NCBI RefSeq assembly: GCF_000834655.1
Contig: NZ_JXQQ01000028.1
Location: 186,001 to 250,000, forward strand
DNA length: 64,000 nucleotides
Direction: 5' to 3'
DNA from: Variovorax paradoxus
GTDB taxonomy: Bacteria; Pseudomonadota; Gammaproteobacteria; Burkholderiales; Burkholderiaceae_C
Part shown: piece after piece, positions 25,188-35,104 of the stretch
Layout of the letters: every line of letters begins with the position of its first letter
Position numbering within the stretch: the first letter of the stretch is position 1
The notes under the pieces: model-generated
Told to the model about the DNA's origin: nothing
The model's database searches: none
Seen by the model: the letters and a program-made list of their open reading frames with translations, nothing else
Made by a program: the position numbers and the translations under genes

Positions 25188-26924
25188 TCACCGCATCTGC
25201 TGCAGGTTGCCGATGCGCACCAGCATTTCTGTGAACATCTGCAGGTCGGCGTCGAGGTCGGGCACTTCCTTGTATTCCTTGGCGTTGTGGCCCGTGTACT
25301 TCTTGCCGGGCATGCCGGGGCCGAAGCTGATCGCGTTGGGCATCTGCTTGGCCGTGGTGGCGCCGGCCGCGGACACGGGCTTGGCCTCGAGTCCGGTGGT
25401 GTCGCCGTAGATGTTGAGCAATGTCGACAGCCACTGGCCCGAGGGGTCGCGCGCCATCCAGTTGCCTTGGTCGTACTTGATCTCGACCTTGGCCTTGTTC
25501 TCCGCGGCCCATTCGTTGATTTTGGCTTCCACCTGGGCTTTGAGCTCCTCGGGCGTGCGGCCGCGCGGCATGCGCGTGTTGACCGCCATCACCAGCCGGC
25601 CGTCGGCGCCGGTGCGGATCAGGTTCGGCGAGAACGTCAGCGGGCCCATGAAGTCGTCCTTGTAGCCCACGCCCATCTTCTCGCCCAGGTAGCCGGTTCC
25701 GTAGAGCGTATCGATGTACTTCACGGCCTTGAGGAACTGGTTGTCGGCCAACGCGACACCCGACTCCTGCAGGAACAGGCCCAGGCGCGGCAGCGGATTC
25801 ACGCCGTTCTGCGGCTCCGAGCCGTGGGCCGAGGTGCCGGTGACCTTGATGTCGATGCCGTCCGTGCCGCGCGTGATGGCGATCGCGAACTTGCCCTGCG
25901 GCTCGTACTTCTGCAGGAAGCCGGACTTGGCAGCTTCGAGCTTGGCCTGCACCGCAGCGAGGTCGCCGCCCTTGAGCGTGGCGGTGGCGGTCTGCGAGAT
26001 CGCGTTGACCGCGGCGGCCGCCCCCATGTCGGTGATCGCGGTCACGTTGCCATCGGTTTTTTCCGCCGGGAAGAACACGCTCAGCGAGCCCGCGCCCTTC
26101 TCGGCCACGACGGCCGGATAGCCGCTGTCGAGCACGATGTTGTATTCGGGCAGCTTGGTCTTGCCGCGGTAGTACTCCATGGCATCGCCGCCGGTTTCCT
26201 CGGTGGTCTCGATCATCAGGCGCATGGTGCGCTGGATCGGGATGCCGCTTTCCTTGACCGTCTTCATGGCGTAGAGCACGGCCGCGATGGAGCCCTTGTC
26301 GTCGATGGTGCCGCGGCCGTAGAGGCGGTCGCCCACGCGCTTCATCGTGAAGGGGTCGAGCGTCGTGCCGTCGTCCAGCACCCATTCGGAGAGCACCGCG
26401 GGCACCACGTCCGAATGCGTGAGGATGCCGAACTCCTCGCTGCCCTTGCCCTTGAGGCTTACCTCGAAGATGCGGTTGTCGACGTTGCGGTAGGCCAGTC
26501 CGAAATCCTTTGCCATCTTCTCGACGAGCTTGCCGAAGTCGACGATCGCCGGGTTCTCGTGCGGCGGGATCTGCACGTTGCGCGCCGTCGGCAGCGCCAC
26601 CATGGTGCCGAGGCTCGCGATCACCGCCTTCTGGTTGTGCAAGCGGTTGTAGAGGCCGAGCAGGCGGCCGATGTTGGTGAGGTCGTCGCCGGCCAGCGTC
26701 GCCTTCTTGCGGTAGGCGGCCACCGCGGGTTTGAGCGTGGGATCGGCCTTCTCGGCCTGGGCGAGAAATGCATTGAAACTGGACGGGGTCTTGCCGCCCT
26801 GCCAGGCCGCCGCGAACTGGTCGAGTGCGGGTTTCTTGAGCGTGTCTGCGAAGGCCGGTGCGGTGAGGCCAACTGCCGTGAGGCCCAGGGTAAGGGCCGA
26901 CAACGAGACGCGAAATTGCTGCAT
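25188..26924 (-). CDS. Exported M20/M25/M40 family metallo-dipeptidase (copy A)
   Basis: A 578-residue periplasmic zinc peptidase. A Sec signal peptide ends near APAFA-DT. Catalytic M20 features are visible: THSDVVPAV (zinc His and catalytic Asp), GRGTIDDKGSIAAVL (bridging Asp), and IETTEETGGD (Glu base and zinc ligand). The C-terminal lid domain contains TGTSAHGSEPQNG with the conserved His. It is about three quarters identical to the next gene downstream, with which it forms a tandem pair in the same direction; each has its own leader. Likely substrate is a small peptide. The gene order suggests duplication. Confidence 0.88.
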   Translation of the reverse strand: MQQFRVSLSALTLGLTAVGLTAPAFADTLKKPALDQFAAAWQGGKTPSSFNAFLAQAEKADPTLKPAVAAYRKKATLAGDDLTNIGRLLGLYNRLHNQKAVIASLGTMVALPTARNVQIPPHENPAIVDFGKLVEKMAKDFGLAYRNVDNRIFEVSLKGKGSEEFGILTHSDVVPAVLSEWVLDDGTTLDPFTMKRVGDRLYGRGTIDDKGSIAAVLYAMKTVKESGIPIQRTMRLMIETTEETGGDAMEYYRGKTKLPEYNIVLDSGYPAVVAEKGAGSLSVFFPAEKTDGNVTAITDMGAAAAVNAISQTATATLKGGDLAAVQAKLEAAKSGFLQKYEPQGKFAIAITRGTDGIDIKVTGTSAHGSEPQNGVNPLPRLGLFLQESGVALADNQFLKAVKYIDTLYGTGYLGEKMGVGYKDDFMGPLTFSPNLIRTGADGRLVMAVNTRMPRGRTPEELKAQVEAKINEWAAENKAKVEIKYDQGNWMARDPSGQWLSTLLNIYGDTTGLEAKPVSAAGATTAKQMPNAISFGPGMPGKKYTGHNAKEYKEVPDLDADLQMFTEMLVRIGNLQQMR

Positions 26925-27062
26925 GAGGGTGACTCCCTGTTCACGAAAAATGGAGCCTTTGACGATACCCCGAGCCATGCTTGCGGCATGCCGCATCGCG
27001 CTACGAAGAAACGTAGCGGATGAGGCGCAGGGTGCAGCTTTAGGTTTGCAGACCGCGTGCCG

Positions 27063-28802
27063 TCACTGCATCTGCTGCAGGTTGCCGATGCGCACGAGCA
27101 TCTCGGTGAACATCTGCATGTCGGCGTCGAGGTCCGGCACCTCCTTGTACTCCTTGGCGTTGTGCGCGGTGTATTTCTTGCCCGGCATCGCGGGGCCGAA
27201 GTTGATCGCGTTGGGCATCAGCTTGGCGGTCGTGCTGCCCGCCGTGGGCACCGGCTTGGCTTCGAGACCGGTGGTGCTGCCATAGATGTCGAGCAGCGTC
27301 GAGAGCCATGCGCCCTTGGGGTCGCGGGCCATCCAGTTGCCTTGGTCGTAGTTGACGTCGAGCTTCACCTGGTTCGCCGCAGCCCATGCATCGACCTTCG
27401 CCGTGACCTGCGACTTCAATTCGTCGGGCGTGCGGCCGCGCGGCATGCGCACGTTGGTCGTCATTTCGAGCTTGCCGTCCGTTCCCATGCGGATGAGGTT
27501 GGGCGAGAAGGTCAGCGGGCCCATGAAGTCGTCCTTGTAGCCCAGGCCCATCTTCTCGCCGAGGTACCCCGTGCCGTAGAGCGCATCGATGTATTTCACG
27601 GCCTTCAGGTAGTGGTTGGCGGCGAGTGGCGCACCCGATTCCTGCAGGAAGAGCGCCAGGCGCGGCAGCGGGTTCACGCCCTCTTCCGGTCGCGAGCCGT
27701 GCGCCGAGGTGCCGGTCACCTTGATGTCGATGCTGTCGGCACCGCGTGCGATGTCGATGGCGAACTTGCCGCCCTTCGGTTCGTACTTCTGCAGGAAGGC
27801 TGGCTTTGCCGCTTCGAGCTTTGCGGCCACTGCGGCGAGGTCGCCACCCTTCAACGTGGCTGTTGCCGTTTGCGAGATCGCGTTGGCGGAAGCCGCGCCG
27901 CTCATCGCGGTGATCGCGGTCGAGGCGCCGTTCACGGTCTCCGCGGGGAACGACACCTTCAGCGCGCCCGAGCCCTTTTCCGCGACGACCGCGGGGTACT
28001 TGCTGTCGAGCACGATGTTGTAGGCCGGAAGCTGCGTCTTGCTGCGGTAGTACACCATCGCGTCACCGCCGGTTTCTTCGGTGGTCTCGATCATCAGGCG
28101 GATGCTGCGGTCGATGGACAGGCCGCTGTCCTTCACGGCCTTCATCGCAAAGAGCACGGCGGCGATGGAGCCCTTGTCGTCGATGGTGCCGCGACCGTAG
28201 AGGAAGTCGCCCACGCGGGTCATCGTGAAGGGGTCGAGCTTCGTGCCGTCGTCCAGTACCCATTCGGAGAGCACTGCAGGCACCACGTCGGCGTGCGTGA
28301 GGATGCCGAACTCCTCGCTGCCCTTGCCCTTGAGGCTCACCTCGAAGATGCGGTTGTCGACATTGCGGTAGACCAGGCCGAAGTCCTTCGCCATCTTCTC
28401 CACGAGCTTGCCGAAATCGATGATCTGTGGGCTCTCGTGCGGCGGCACCTGCACGTTGCGCACCGTGGGGATTGCCACCATCGTGCCGATGCTCGCGATC
28501 ACGGCCTGCTGGTTCTGCAGGCGGTTGTAGAGGCCGAGCAGGCGCGCGATGTTGACGAGGTCGTCGCCTGCCATTGGCGCTTTGCTGCGATAGGCTGCAG
28601 CGACCGGCTGCAATGCGGCATTCGTCTTGACGGCCTGGGACAGGAAGGCATTGAAATCGGCAGGCGCCTTGCCACCGCTTTTCCATGCCGCGGCCAACTG
28701 GTCAAGCGCCGGTTTCTGGAGCGTGTCGGCAAGCGCCGGTGCACCGAGACCGAGCGCGATGCCTAGCGAAAGGGCCGACAATGAAAATCGAAATTGCTGC
28801 AT
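27063..28802 (-). CDS. Exported M20/M25/M40 family metallo-dipeptidase (copy B)
   Basis: A 579-residue paralogue of the preceding peptidase with the same catalytic motifs (THADVVPAV, RGTIDDKGSIAAVLFAM, IETTEETGGD, TGTSAHGSRPEEG) and a signal peptide ending APALA-DT. Differences cluster in the signal, the N-terminal helical 80 residues and the lid domain, while the active-site blocks are kept, so both copies look active. It is transcribed in the same direction as copy A with a 138-base gap that carries the leader of copy A. It is divergent from tag. Confidence 0.88.
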   Translation of the reverse strand: MQQFRFSLSALSLGIALGLGAPALADTLQKPALDQLAAAWKSGGKAPADFNAFLSQAVKTNAALQPVAAAYRSKAPMAGDDLVNIARLLGLYNRLQNQQAVIASIGTMVAIPTVRNVQVPPHESPQIIDFGKLVEKMAKDFGLVYRNVDNRIFEVSLKGKGSEEFGILTHADVVPAVLSEWVLDDGTKLDPFTMTRVGDFLYGRGTIDDKGSIAAVLFAMKAVKDSGLSIDRSIRLMIETTEETGGDAMVYYRSKTQLPAYNIVLDSKYPAVVAEKGSGALKVSFPAETVNGASTAITAMSGAASANAISQTATATLKGGDLAAVAAKLEAAKPAFLQKYEPKGGKFAIDIARGADSIDIKVTGTSAHGSRPEEGVNPLPRLALFLQESGAPLAANHYLKAVKYIDALYGTGYLGEKMGLGYKDDFMGPLTFSPNLIRMGTDGKLEMTTNVRMPRGRTPDELKSQVTAKVDAWAAANQVKLDVNYDQGNWMARDPKGAWLSTLLDIYGSTTGLEAKPVPTAGSTTAKLMPNAINFGPAMPGKKYTAHNAKEYKEVPDLDADMQMFTEMLVRIGNLQQMQ

Positions 28803-28862
28803 CAGGGTGACTTCCTCATTCTGAAAACATCTCCCGACGATAGCCGAGCGACACATCGAACA

Positions 28863-29453
28863 ATGAACAGCACCACGACCCCTACCAACAAGACCACCGC
28901 CGTCCGCTGCGCCTGGGCCCAGACCGATCCGCTGCTGGCCGACTACCACGATGCCGAATGGGGCGTGCCCGAATACGACAGCCGCGCGCTGTGGGAAAAG
29001 CTGATGCTCGACGGCTTCCAGGCGGGGCTCGCGTGGATCACCATCCTGCGCAAGCGCGATGCGTTCCGCAAGGCCTTCAAGGGCTTCGTGCCCGAGAAGG
29101 TCGCCAGATTCACCGCCGACGATGTCGAGCGGCTGATGCAGGACGCGGGCATCGTGCGAGCGCGCGCCAAGATCGAAGCGACCATCGGCAATGCGCGCGC
29201 CTACCTCGCGATGCAAGCCGCTGGCGAGGATTTCTCGGAGTTCATCTGGGGCATGGCGGGCGGCAAGCCCATCGTCAACAAGACTGGCAAGGTCCCCACG
29301 CAGACGCCACTCTCGGAAGAGATTTCGAAGGCGCTCAAGAAGCGCGGCTTCAAGTTCGTCGGCCCGGTGATCGTCTATGCATGGATGCAGGCCACGGGCA
29401 TCGTGGACGACCATGCGCCGGATTGCCACCGGCACGGATCGAAGAAGAAATAA
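28863..29453 (+). CDS. tag: DNA-3-methyladenine glycosylase I
   Basis: A 196-residue TagI that removes 3-methyladenine from alkylated DNA. RCAWAQTDPLLADYHDAEWG and the C-terminal DDHAPDC contain the zinc-clip cysteine and histidine residues, and LMLDGFQAGLAWITILRKRDAFRKAF is split over the HhH region of the family. It starts 60 bases from the divergent peptidase copy B and ends in a good terminator. Length is normal. Confidence 0.93.
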   Translation: MNSTTTPTNKTTAVRCAWAQTDPLLADYHDAEWGVPEYDSRALWEKLMLDGFQAGLAWITILRKRDAFRKAFKGFVPEKVARFTADDVERLMQDAGIVRARAKIEATIGNARAYLAMQAAGEDFSEFIWGMAGGKPIVNKTGKVPTQTPLSEEISKALKKRGFKFVGPVIVYAWMQATGIVDDHAPDCHRHGSKKK

Positions 29454-29462
29454 GCACCAATG

Positions 29463-29504
29463 AAAAAAACCGGGCCGCGCTTTCGCACGGTCCGGTTTTC
29501 TGTT
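29463..29504 (+). terminator. Rho-independent terminator after tag
   Basis: AAAACCGGGCCG pairs with CGGTCCGGTTTT (one G-T pair) around a short loop, and the stem ends in a T run. It begins about 10 bases after the tag stop codon. Confidence 0.85.
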
Positions 29505-29540
29505 TGGCTTGTGACCTGAAGCGGCTTGCGACGCGACGGA

Positions 29541-29891
29541 TTACAGACCGGCTTGACGCGTGAAGGTCAGGCTCTTGGCTTGCGAGGGGATCACGCTTCC
29601 AGCGAAGGTTTCGGGGCGCAGGTTCTGGCCCGGTGCGTGCGCTGCGGCAACAGCCTGGGCGCGAACTGCGGCGCGGTCGGTGGTCGAAGCGGTCAGCGTG
29701 GGAGCCACGGCGGACGAAGCAGCATCGCTGTATTCGTTGCCGGCGCGGGCGGCAGCAGCAGCCTGGGGCGCCACGTCGGCGCGGCTGTAGCCGGAGGTCA
29801 GGGGTTGCACGCCTTCATAGGTTTCTGCATGGGCGCCAGCGGCGGCGAGCAGGGAGAGAGCGGCGGCGGCGAGGATGTTCGAGGTCTTCAT
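29541..29891 (-). CDS. Small exported alanine-rich protein, DUF4148-like
   Basis: A 116-residue protein with a Sec signal (cleavage near AGAHA-ET). The mature part is rich in Ala, Ser and Thr and contains TSGYSRADVAPQ and TTDRAAVRAQAVAAAHAPG, weakly recalling DUF4148 periplasmic proteins of Burkholderiales. No catalytic motif. An AAGGAAATT ribosome site precedes the ATG. It stands alone between tag and prpB with a 164-base gap upstream. Confidence 0.7.
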   Translation of the reverse strand: MKTSNILAAAALSLLAAAGAHAETYEGVQPLTSGYSRADVAPQAAAAARAGNEYSDAASSAVAPTLTASTTDRAAVRAQAVAAAHAPGQNLRPETFAGSVIPSQAKSLTFTRQAGL

Positions 29892-30055
29892 TTCAATTTC
29901 CTTCTTGATTGGGCTTTGGATGCCCTGAAGTTTGCACCACGATTCCAAGGGAAAACCCTATCCAATCGAATCGCAGTGTTCATGAAACTGAAACAATGAC
30001 CGGGAACTTTGTGACGAGGCTAAGTCAAGTGGCCGTTTCGTCGCTAAAAACCCGG

Positions 30056-30937
30056 CTAGTTTGCGTACTTTTTCTCTAGCTCGTCAAGCAGCGGCTTGCC
30101 AACCAGACGCTGCCGCTCCGCAAACGGCGCAACCAACGCCGGGTCTTCATCGAGGCGCCGGGTGTCGCGCAGAACAGTCAATGCACGTTGCATGCCAGCC
30201 ACCGCGCCCTGCAATGCGGCATTGGCGTACAGCACGAAGCCGTAGCCCAATTGGCCGAGTTCCTCGGCGCCGAAAGTCGGCGTCTTGCCGCCGATCACCA
30301 TGTTCATGAGCTGCGGCTTGCCCAGCCGCTTCGGCATCGCGCGCACTTCGTCGGCCAGGGTGACGGCCTCGACGAAGAGGATGTCCGCACCAGCCTCACT
30401 GAACTTCTGCGCCCGCTCGATCGCGGCCTCGAAGCCATGCACGGCGGCCGCATCGGTGCGCGCCATGATGAGCAGATCGCTGTCCTGCCGCGCATCGACC
30501 GCCGCCTTGATCTTGCCCAGCATCTCGTCGGTGTCGATCACCGCCTTGCCCGAGAAATGGCCGCAGCGCTTGGGGCTCACCTGGTCTTCGAGCTGGATGC
30601 AGTCGGCCCCCGCCCGCTCGAGCACGCGCACCGCGTGCCGCACGTTGAGCGCATTGCCGAAGCCCGTGTCGGCATCGACCAGCAACGGCAGGCTCACCGC
30701 ATCGCGGATGCGCGCGGTGTGCTCGGCGATTTCATGCAGCCCCATGAAGGCCTGGTCGGGCAGCCCGAGATACATGTTGGTCACGCCCGCACCCGTGATG
30801 TAGATCGCCTCGAAGCCGAGGTCTTCGATCACGCGGGCCGACATCGCGTTGAACGCGCCCGGCACCAGCACGCCGCGGCGCGCCTCGGCCAGCTTGCGCA
30901 GGGTTTTCCGGGTGGATTCGTTGGTGTTCGTGCTCAT
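30056..30937 (-). CDS. prpB: 2-methylisocitrate lyase (methylcitrate cycle)
   Basis: A 293-residue member of the isocitrate lyase/PEP mutase superfamily that splits 2-methylisocitrate into pyruvate and succinate. The catalytic loop K123-R-C-G-H127 is present, with DADTGFGNALN and IQLEDQVSP upstream contributing Mg2+ ligands. It is the last gene of the operon that contains prpC and prpD, 7 bases downstream of the Bug gene, which makes the methylcitrate role much more likely than the related oxaloacetate decarboxylase role. Confidence 0.85.
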   Translation of the reverse strand: MSTNTNESTRKTLRKLAEARRGVLVPGAFNAMSARVIEDLGFEAIYITGAGVTNMYLGLPDQAFMGLHEIAEHTARIRDAVSLPLLVDADTGFGNALNVRHAVRVLERAGADCIQLEDQVSPKRCGHFSGKAVIDTDEMLGKIKAAVDARQDSDLLIMARTDAAAVHGFEAAIERAQKFSEAGADILFVEAVTLADEVRAMPKRLGKPQLMNMVIGGKTPTFGAEELGQLGYGFVLYANAALQGAVAGMQRALTVLRDTRRLDEDPALVAPFAERQRLVGKPLLDELEKKYAN

Positions 30938-30944
30938 TGGGTTC

Positions 30945-31913
30945 CTAGTCTTCCTTCATGCCCGTGGCCTTGACCACGCCGCCCAGCCGCGCACGCTCTT
31001 CGTCGACGAACTTGGTGAACGAGGCGCGCGTGCCGCCGATGGGCTCGATGCCCATGCCCTTCAAGTGCTCCGCGGTGGCCGGCGTCTTCATGGCGGCGTC
31101 GATGGCCGCGGCCATCTTGTCGAGGATGGCATCGGGCGTGCCGCGCGGCGCGTGGACGCCCGCCCAGTGCGCGATGCGGATCTCGGGGAAGCCCTCTTCC
31201 GCGGCCGTTGGCAGTTGCGGATACGCCGAGATGCGCTGCGTCCACGTGCCCGCGAGCGCCCGCAGCTTGCCGCTCTTGATGTACGGCAGCACCACGATGC
31301 TGGCCTCCGACGTCGCCTCGACCTGGTTGCCCAGCACCGCGGTGATCGATTCGGAGCCGCTCTTGTAGGGCACCACGTCGAGCTTGCCGCCGTACTTCGT
31401 CTCCAGGATGCCCTCGACGAAATGCGGCGTGCTGCCGGTGCCTGCCGTCGCCCAATGGAAGCCGTTGGCCGACTTCTTCGATGCGGCCACGAACTCCTTG
31501 AGGTCCTTGTAGGGCGCGTTGGCGGGCACGACCACCACCGACGGTGCGAGCGCGATCATGGCCACCGGCACCAGCGCGTCGTCCTTGTAGGGCATGTTCT
31601 TCTTGATCATGCTGTTGGACACCACGCCCGCCGCGCTCACCAGGAAGGTGTAGCCATCGGGCGCGCTCTTGGCGACCACGTCGGCGCCGAGGATGGCGCC
31701 CGCGCCGGGCTTGTTGTCGATGACGACCGGCTGGCCGAGTTGCTTGGATGCGCCCTCGGCCGCGGCGCGCGCCATCAGGTCGTTGGCTCCGCCGGCCGAG
31801 AACGGAACGACGAGGCGGATCGGCTTGGTCGGCCACGCCTGTGCACAAGCGCCCTGGGCCAGTACCGATGCCGCGAGCCCGATGGCCAGTGAAGCGAGGC
31901 GGAATGGAATCAT
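30945..31913 (-). CDS. Bug-type tripartite tricarboxylate transporter binding protein
   Basis: A 322-residue periplasmic binding protein of the TctC/Bug family. The signal peptide ends near GACAQA; mature sequence starts WPTKPIRLVVPFSAGGAND, the family signature, and has a domain with ATAGTGSTPH. Bug genes are massively expanded in Burkholderiales and rarely sit by membrane subunits. Here it lies between prpD and prpB, which suggests uptake or sensing of a tricarboxylate or propionate precursor. The ligand is unknown. Confidence 0.9.
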   Translation of the reverse strand: MIPFRLASLAIGLAASVLAQGACAQAWPTKPIRLVVPFSAGGANDLMARAAAEGASKQLGQPVVIDNKPGAGAILGADVVAKSAPDGYTFLVSAAGVVSNSMIKKNMPYKDDALVPVAMIALAPSVVVVPANAPYKDLKEFVAASKKSANGFHWATAGTGSTPHFVEGILETKYGGKLDVVPYKSGSESITAVLGNQVEATSEASIVVLPYIKSGKLRALAGTWTQRISAYPQLPTAAEEGFPEIRIAHWAGVHAPRGTPDAILDKMAAAIDAAMKTPATAEHLKGMGIEPIGGTRASFTKFVDEERARLGGVVKATGMKED

Positions 31914-31945
31914 GTGGTTCTCCTGTGTTGTAGTGGGGTATGAAG

Positions 31946-31968
31946 AAGCCCGGCGGACCGGGCTTTTT
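31946..31968. terminator. Terminator-like hairpin between prpD and the Bug gene
   Basis: AAGCCCGG and CCGGGCTT pair around a 4-base loop. On the plus strand five T follow; on the minus strand, the direction of prpD and the Bug gene, TTCTTC follows. It would reduce read-through into the Bug gene and prpB. Confidence 0.65.
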
Positions 31969-32011
31969 CATGATGCCACGCCCCTCTTTCCGGGGCCTCC
32001 CACAGGGCGAA

Positions 32012-33481
32012 TCAGGCGGCCGATGCGTACAGGTCGACGTACTCGTGCACCGGCATCGCCTCGAGCTTCCTCGCATTGAGCGACACGTCCAGGATCGCCT
32101 GCTGCTGCTTCTGCGCGAAACGGCGCGCGAGGTTGGTCCGGAACTTCGCTTCGAGCAGCGGGATGCCGTCCGCGCGGCGGCGCTTGTGGCCGATCGGGTA
32201 CTCGACGACGATCTCCGGGAAGCTGGTGCCGTCCTTGAACTCGACGGTCAGCGCGTTGGCGATGCTGCGCTTGTCGGGGTCGTGGTAATCAGCGGTGAAC
32301 TTCGGGTCTTCCACGCAGACGATCCTGTCGCGCAGCGCGTCGATGCACGGGTCGTTCGCCACGCTGTCTTCATAGTCGCCGGCCGTCAGGCGACCGAAGA
32401 TCATCGGGACCGCCACCATGTACTGGATGCAGTGGTCGCGGTCTGCCGGATTGTTCAGCGGTCCCTTCTTGTCGATGATGCGGATGCAGGCCTCGTGCGT
32501 GCGGATCGTCACGCGGCGGATGTCGTCCACCGTCTTGCCGGACTTCTGCAGTTGCGCATGCAGCGCCATCCCCGCCTCCACCGCCGTCTGGCTGTGGAAC
32601 TCAGCCGGGAAGCTGATCTTGAACAGCACGTTCTCCATCACGTAGCTTCCCCATTCGGATGCGGGGCGCTGGAACTTGAAGGGCTGGCCCTTGAACAGCA
32701 CGTCGTAGAAGCCCCAGGTCTTGGCGGTGAGCACGCTCGGGTAGCCCATCTCGCCGGTCCTGGCGATCAGCGCCAGGCGCACCGCGCGGCTCGTCGCATC
32801 GCCCGCGGCCCAGCTCTTGCGGCTGCCGGTGTTGGGCGCATGGCGGTAGGTGCGCAGGCTCTGGCCATCGACCCACGCGAGCGACACAGCATTGACGATC
32901 TCGTCGCGCGAGAGGCCCATGAGGCGCGCCACCACCGCGGTCGATGCCACCTTGACCAGCACGACGTGATCGAGCCCGACCTTGTTGAACGAGTTCTCCA
33001 GCGCCAGGCACCCCTGGATCTCGTGCGCCTGGATCAGCCCGGTGAGCACGTCGCGCATCGTGAGCGGCGCACGCCCTGCGGCTACGGCATTGCGGCTCAG
33101 CCAGTCGGCCGTGGCCAGGATGCCCCCGAGGTTGTCGCTCGGATGACCCCACTCCGCCGCGAGCCAGGTGTCGTTGAAATCGAGCCAGCGGATCATCGTG
33201 CCGATGTTGAATGCGGCCTGGATCGGATCGAGCTGGTGCGGCGTGCCGGGCACCTTCGCGCCATGGGGCACCACCGTGCCGGGCACGACCGGTCCGAGCA
33301 GCTTGGTGCAGGCCGGATATTCGAGCGCCTCGAGACCGCAGCCCAGCGTGTCGATCAGGCAGTGGCGCGCGCTTTCATAGGCCAGAGCACTGGTGATCTG
33401 CCGGTGCGCGAGCACGTAGTCGACGATGTCGACCAGCACCTGGTCGGGTTCGGGGCGGACGTTGCTGATGGGAGCGGACAT
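32012..33481 (-). CDS. prpD: 2-methylcitrate dehydratase
   Basis: A 489-residue MmgE/PrpD protein that dehydrates 2-methylcitrate to 2-methyl-cis-aconitate. The N-terminal block [21 protein letters not shown] and the active-site block [20 protein letters not shown] are canonical for PrpD. It is 45 bases downstream of prpC. No acnD or prpF is present, so this operon uses the prpD route; the product would be hydrated by a housekeeping aconitase. Confidence 0.93.
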   Translation of the reverse strand: MSAPISNVRPEPDQVLVDIVDYVLAHRQITSALAYESARHCLIDTLGCGLEALEYPACTKLLGPVVPGTVVPHGAKVPGTPHQLDPIQAAFNIGTMIRWLDFNDTWLAAEWGHPSDNLGGILATADWLSRNAVAAGRAPLTMRDVLTGLIQAHEIQGCLALENSFNKVGLDHVVLVKVASTAVVARLMGLSRDEIVNAVSLAWVDGQSLRTYRHAPNTGSRKSWAAGDATSRAVRLALIARTGEMGYPSVLTAKTWGFYDVLFKGQPFKFQRPASEWGSYVMENVLFKISFPAEFHSQTAVEAGMALHAQLQKSGKTVDDIRRVTIRTHEACIRIIDKKGPLNNPADRDHCIQYMVAVPMIFGRLTAGDYEDSVANDPCIDALRDRIVCVEDPKFTADYHDPDKRSIANALTVEFKDGTSFPEIVVEYPIGHKRRRADGIPLLEAKFRTNLARRFAQKQQQAILDVSLNARKLEAMPVHEYVDLYASAA

Positions 33482-33526
33482 GGTTCTTCTCTGTTGCAGT
33501 AAACGATGCGAAGCGGTGCGGAGGCG

Positions 33527-34693
33527 CTAGCGGCGGTCCGAGATGGGCACGAAGACCAGGTCTTCCGGGCCGGTGTAGTTGGCGCTGGGCCGGATGATCT
33601 TGTTGTCCTGCCTCTGCTCGATGATGTGCGCCGCCCAGCCGCTGGTGCGCGCGATCACGAAGAGCGGCGTGAACATCGCGGTCGGCACGCCCAGCATGTG
33701 ATAGCTCACGGCGCTGAACCAGTCGAGGTTCGGGAACATCTTCTTGGCGTCCCACATGACAGTTTCGAGCCGTTCGGCAATGTCGTACATGCGGGTGGAG
33801 CCGGCCTCTTCCGAGAGCTTTTTCGCCACGCGCTTGATGACCACGTTGCGCGGGTCCGAGACGGTGTAGACCGGGTGGCCGAAGCCGATGACGACCTCCT
33901 TGGCCTCCACGCGGCGGCGGATGTCCGCGTCGGCTTCGTCGGGCGTGTCGTAGCGCTTCTGGATCTCGAAGGCCACCTCGTTGGCGCCGCCGTGCTTGGG
34001 GCCGCGCAGCGCGCCGATGGCGCCGGTGATGGCCGAGTACACATCGGAGCCCGTGCCCGCCACCACGCGCGCGGTGAAGGTCGAGGCGTTGAACTCGTGC
34101 TCGGCGTAGAGGTTGAGCGAGGTGTGCATCGCGCGCTCCCAGCTCGCAGAAGGCGCGCGGCCATGCAAGAGGTGCAGGAAGTGCGCGCCGATCGAGTCAT
34201 CGTCGGTCTCCACCTCGATGCGCCGGCCCTGCGTGGACCAGTGGTACCAGTACAGCAGCATCGAGCCGAGCGAAGCTAGGAGGCGGTCGGCGATGTCGCG
34301 CGCGCCCGGCAGCGAATGGTCGTCCTTCTCGGGCAGCACGCAGCCGAGCGCCGAGACGCCGGTGCGCATCACGTCCATCGGATGCGCGCTCGCGGGCAGG
34401 CGCTCCAGCGCCTCCTTCACGCTCGCGGGCAGGCCGCGCATCGCTTTCAGGCGCCCCTTGTAGGCGCGCAGTTCGGCGCCGGTCGGAAGCTTGCCGTGCA
34501 CCAGCAGGTGCGCGATTTCCTCGAACTCGCAAACGTCGGCGATGTCCAGGATGTCGTAGCCGCGGTAGTGCAGGTCGTTGCCCGTTCGGCCCACGGTGCA
34601 CAGCGCCGTGTTGCCCGCGGTCACGCCCGAAAGCGCGACGGATTTCTTGGGCTTGAAGCTAGTGGCTTTCTGGCTGTCTGCGGTCAGGGTCAT
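33527..34693 (-). CDS. prpC: 2-methylcitrate synthase
   Basis: A 388-residue citrate-synthase-family enzyme that condenses propionyl-CoA with oxaloacetate. Catalytic regions GPKHGGANE and GFGHPVY carry the two histidines and a C-terminal Asp block follows. The N-terminus [19 protein letters not shown] and overall length (shorter than GltA) fit PrpC. Its start overlaps the thioesterase stop by 4 bases. Context with prpD and prpB fixes the assignment. Confidence 0.94.
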   Translation of the reverse strand: MTLTADSQKATSFKPKKSVALSGVTAGNTALCTVGRTGNDLHYRGYDILDIADVCEFEEIAHLLVHGKLPTGAELRAYKGRLKAMRGLPASVKEALERLPASAHPMDVMRTGVSALGCVLPEKDDHSLPGARDIADRLLASLGSMLLYWYHWSTQGRRIEVETDDDSIGAHFLHLLHGRAPSASWERAMHTSLNLYAEHEFNASTFTARVVAGTGSDVYSAITGAIGALRGPKHGGANEVAFEIQKRYDTPDEADADIRRRVEAKEVVIGFGHPVYTVSDPRNVVIKRVAKKLSEEAGSTRMYDIAERLETVMWDAKKMFPNLDWFSAVSYHMLGVPTAMFTPLFVIARTSGWAAHIIEQRQDNKIIRPSANYTGPEDLVFVPISDRR

Positions 34694-35103
34694 ACGGTCT
34701 CCTCGAATGTCTGTTCATGAAGGCGCGGCGTATTTGCCAGCCGCACCGGGCGTCCGGCGGCATCCACGGCCACCATCTCGAATTCGCCGTCGAGCACGCG
34801 GGTGAGCGCCTCGGTGGCCACGTCCTGCACCCTGCCCGCCACGCGCACGCTGAGCGAGCTGCGGCCCACGCGCGAGACGTGCGCATCGAGCACCAGCGTG
34901 CTGCCCAGCCGCACCGGCGCATGGAACACCACCTCTCCGCATCGGGCCATCACCACGTCGCCGCGCACGAACCCGCGGCCACTGAGGAATGCCGCCTTCG
35001 ACAGCAGCTGCAGCGCCTGCCCGCCGAACAGCGTGCCGTAGTGGTTGGTGTGTTCCGGGAACACCACCTCGATCAACCGGACCGTGCCGCGAGCGTTTTG
35101 CAT
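34690..35103 (-). CDS. Acyl-CoA thioesterase (hotdog fold)
   Basis: A 137-residue YciA/BFIT-type thioesterase with the conserved [17 protein letters not shown], whose Asn-His and Gly-Gly bind CoA. I use the ATG at 35103; an in-frame ATG ten codons upstream (35133) is possible but would cover a candidate operator. It is the first gene of the propionate operon and could release CoA when propionyl-CoA accumulates. It overlaps prpC by 4 bases. Confidence 0.85.
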   Translation of the reverse strand: MQNARGTVRLIEVVFPEHTNHYGTLFGGQALQLLSKAAFLSGRGFVRGDVVMARCGEVVFHAPVRLGSTLVLDAHVSRVGRSSLSVRVAGRVQDVATEALTRVLDGEFEMVAVDAAGRPVRLANTPRLHEQTFEETV

Positions 35104-35104
35104 G

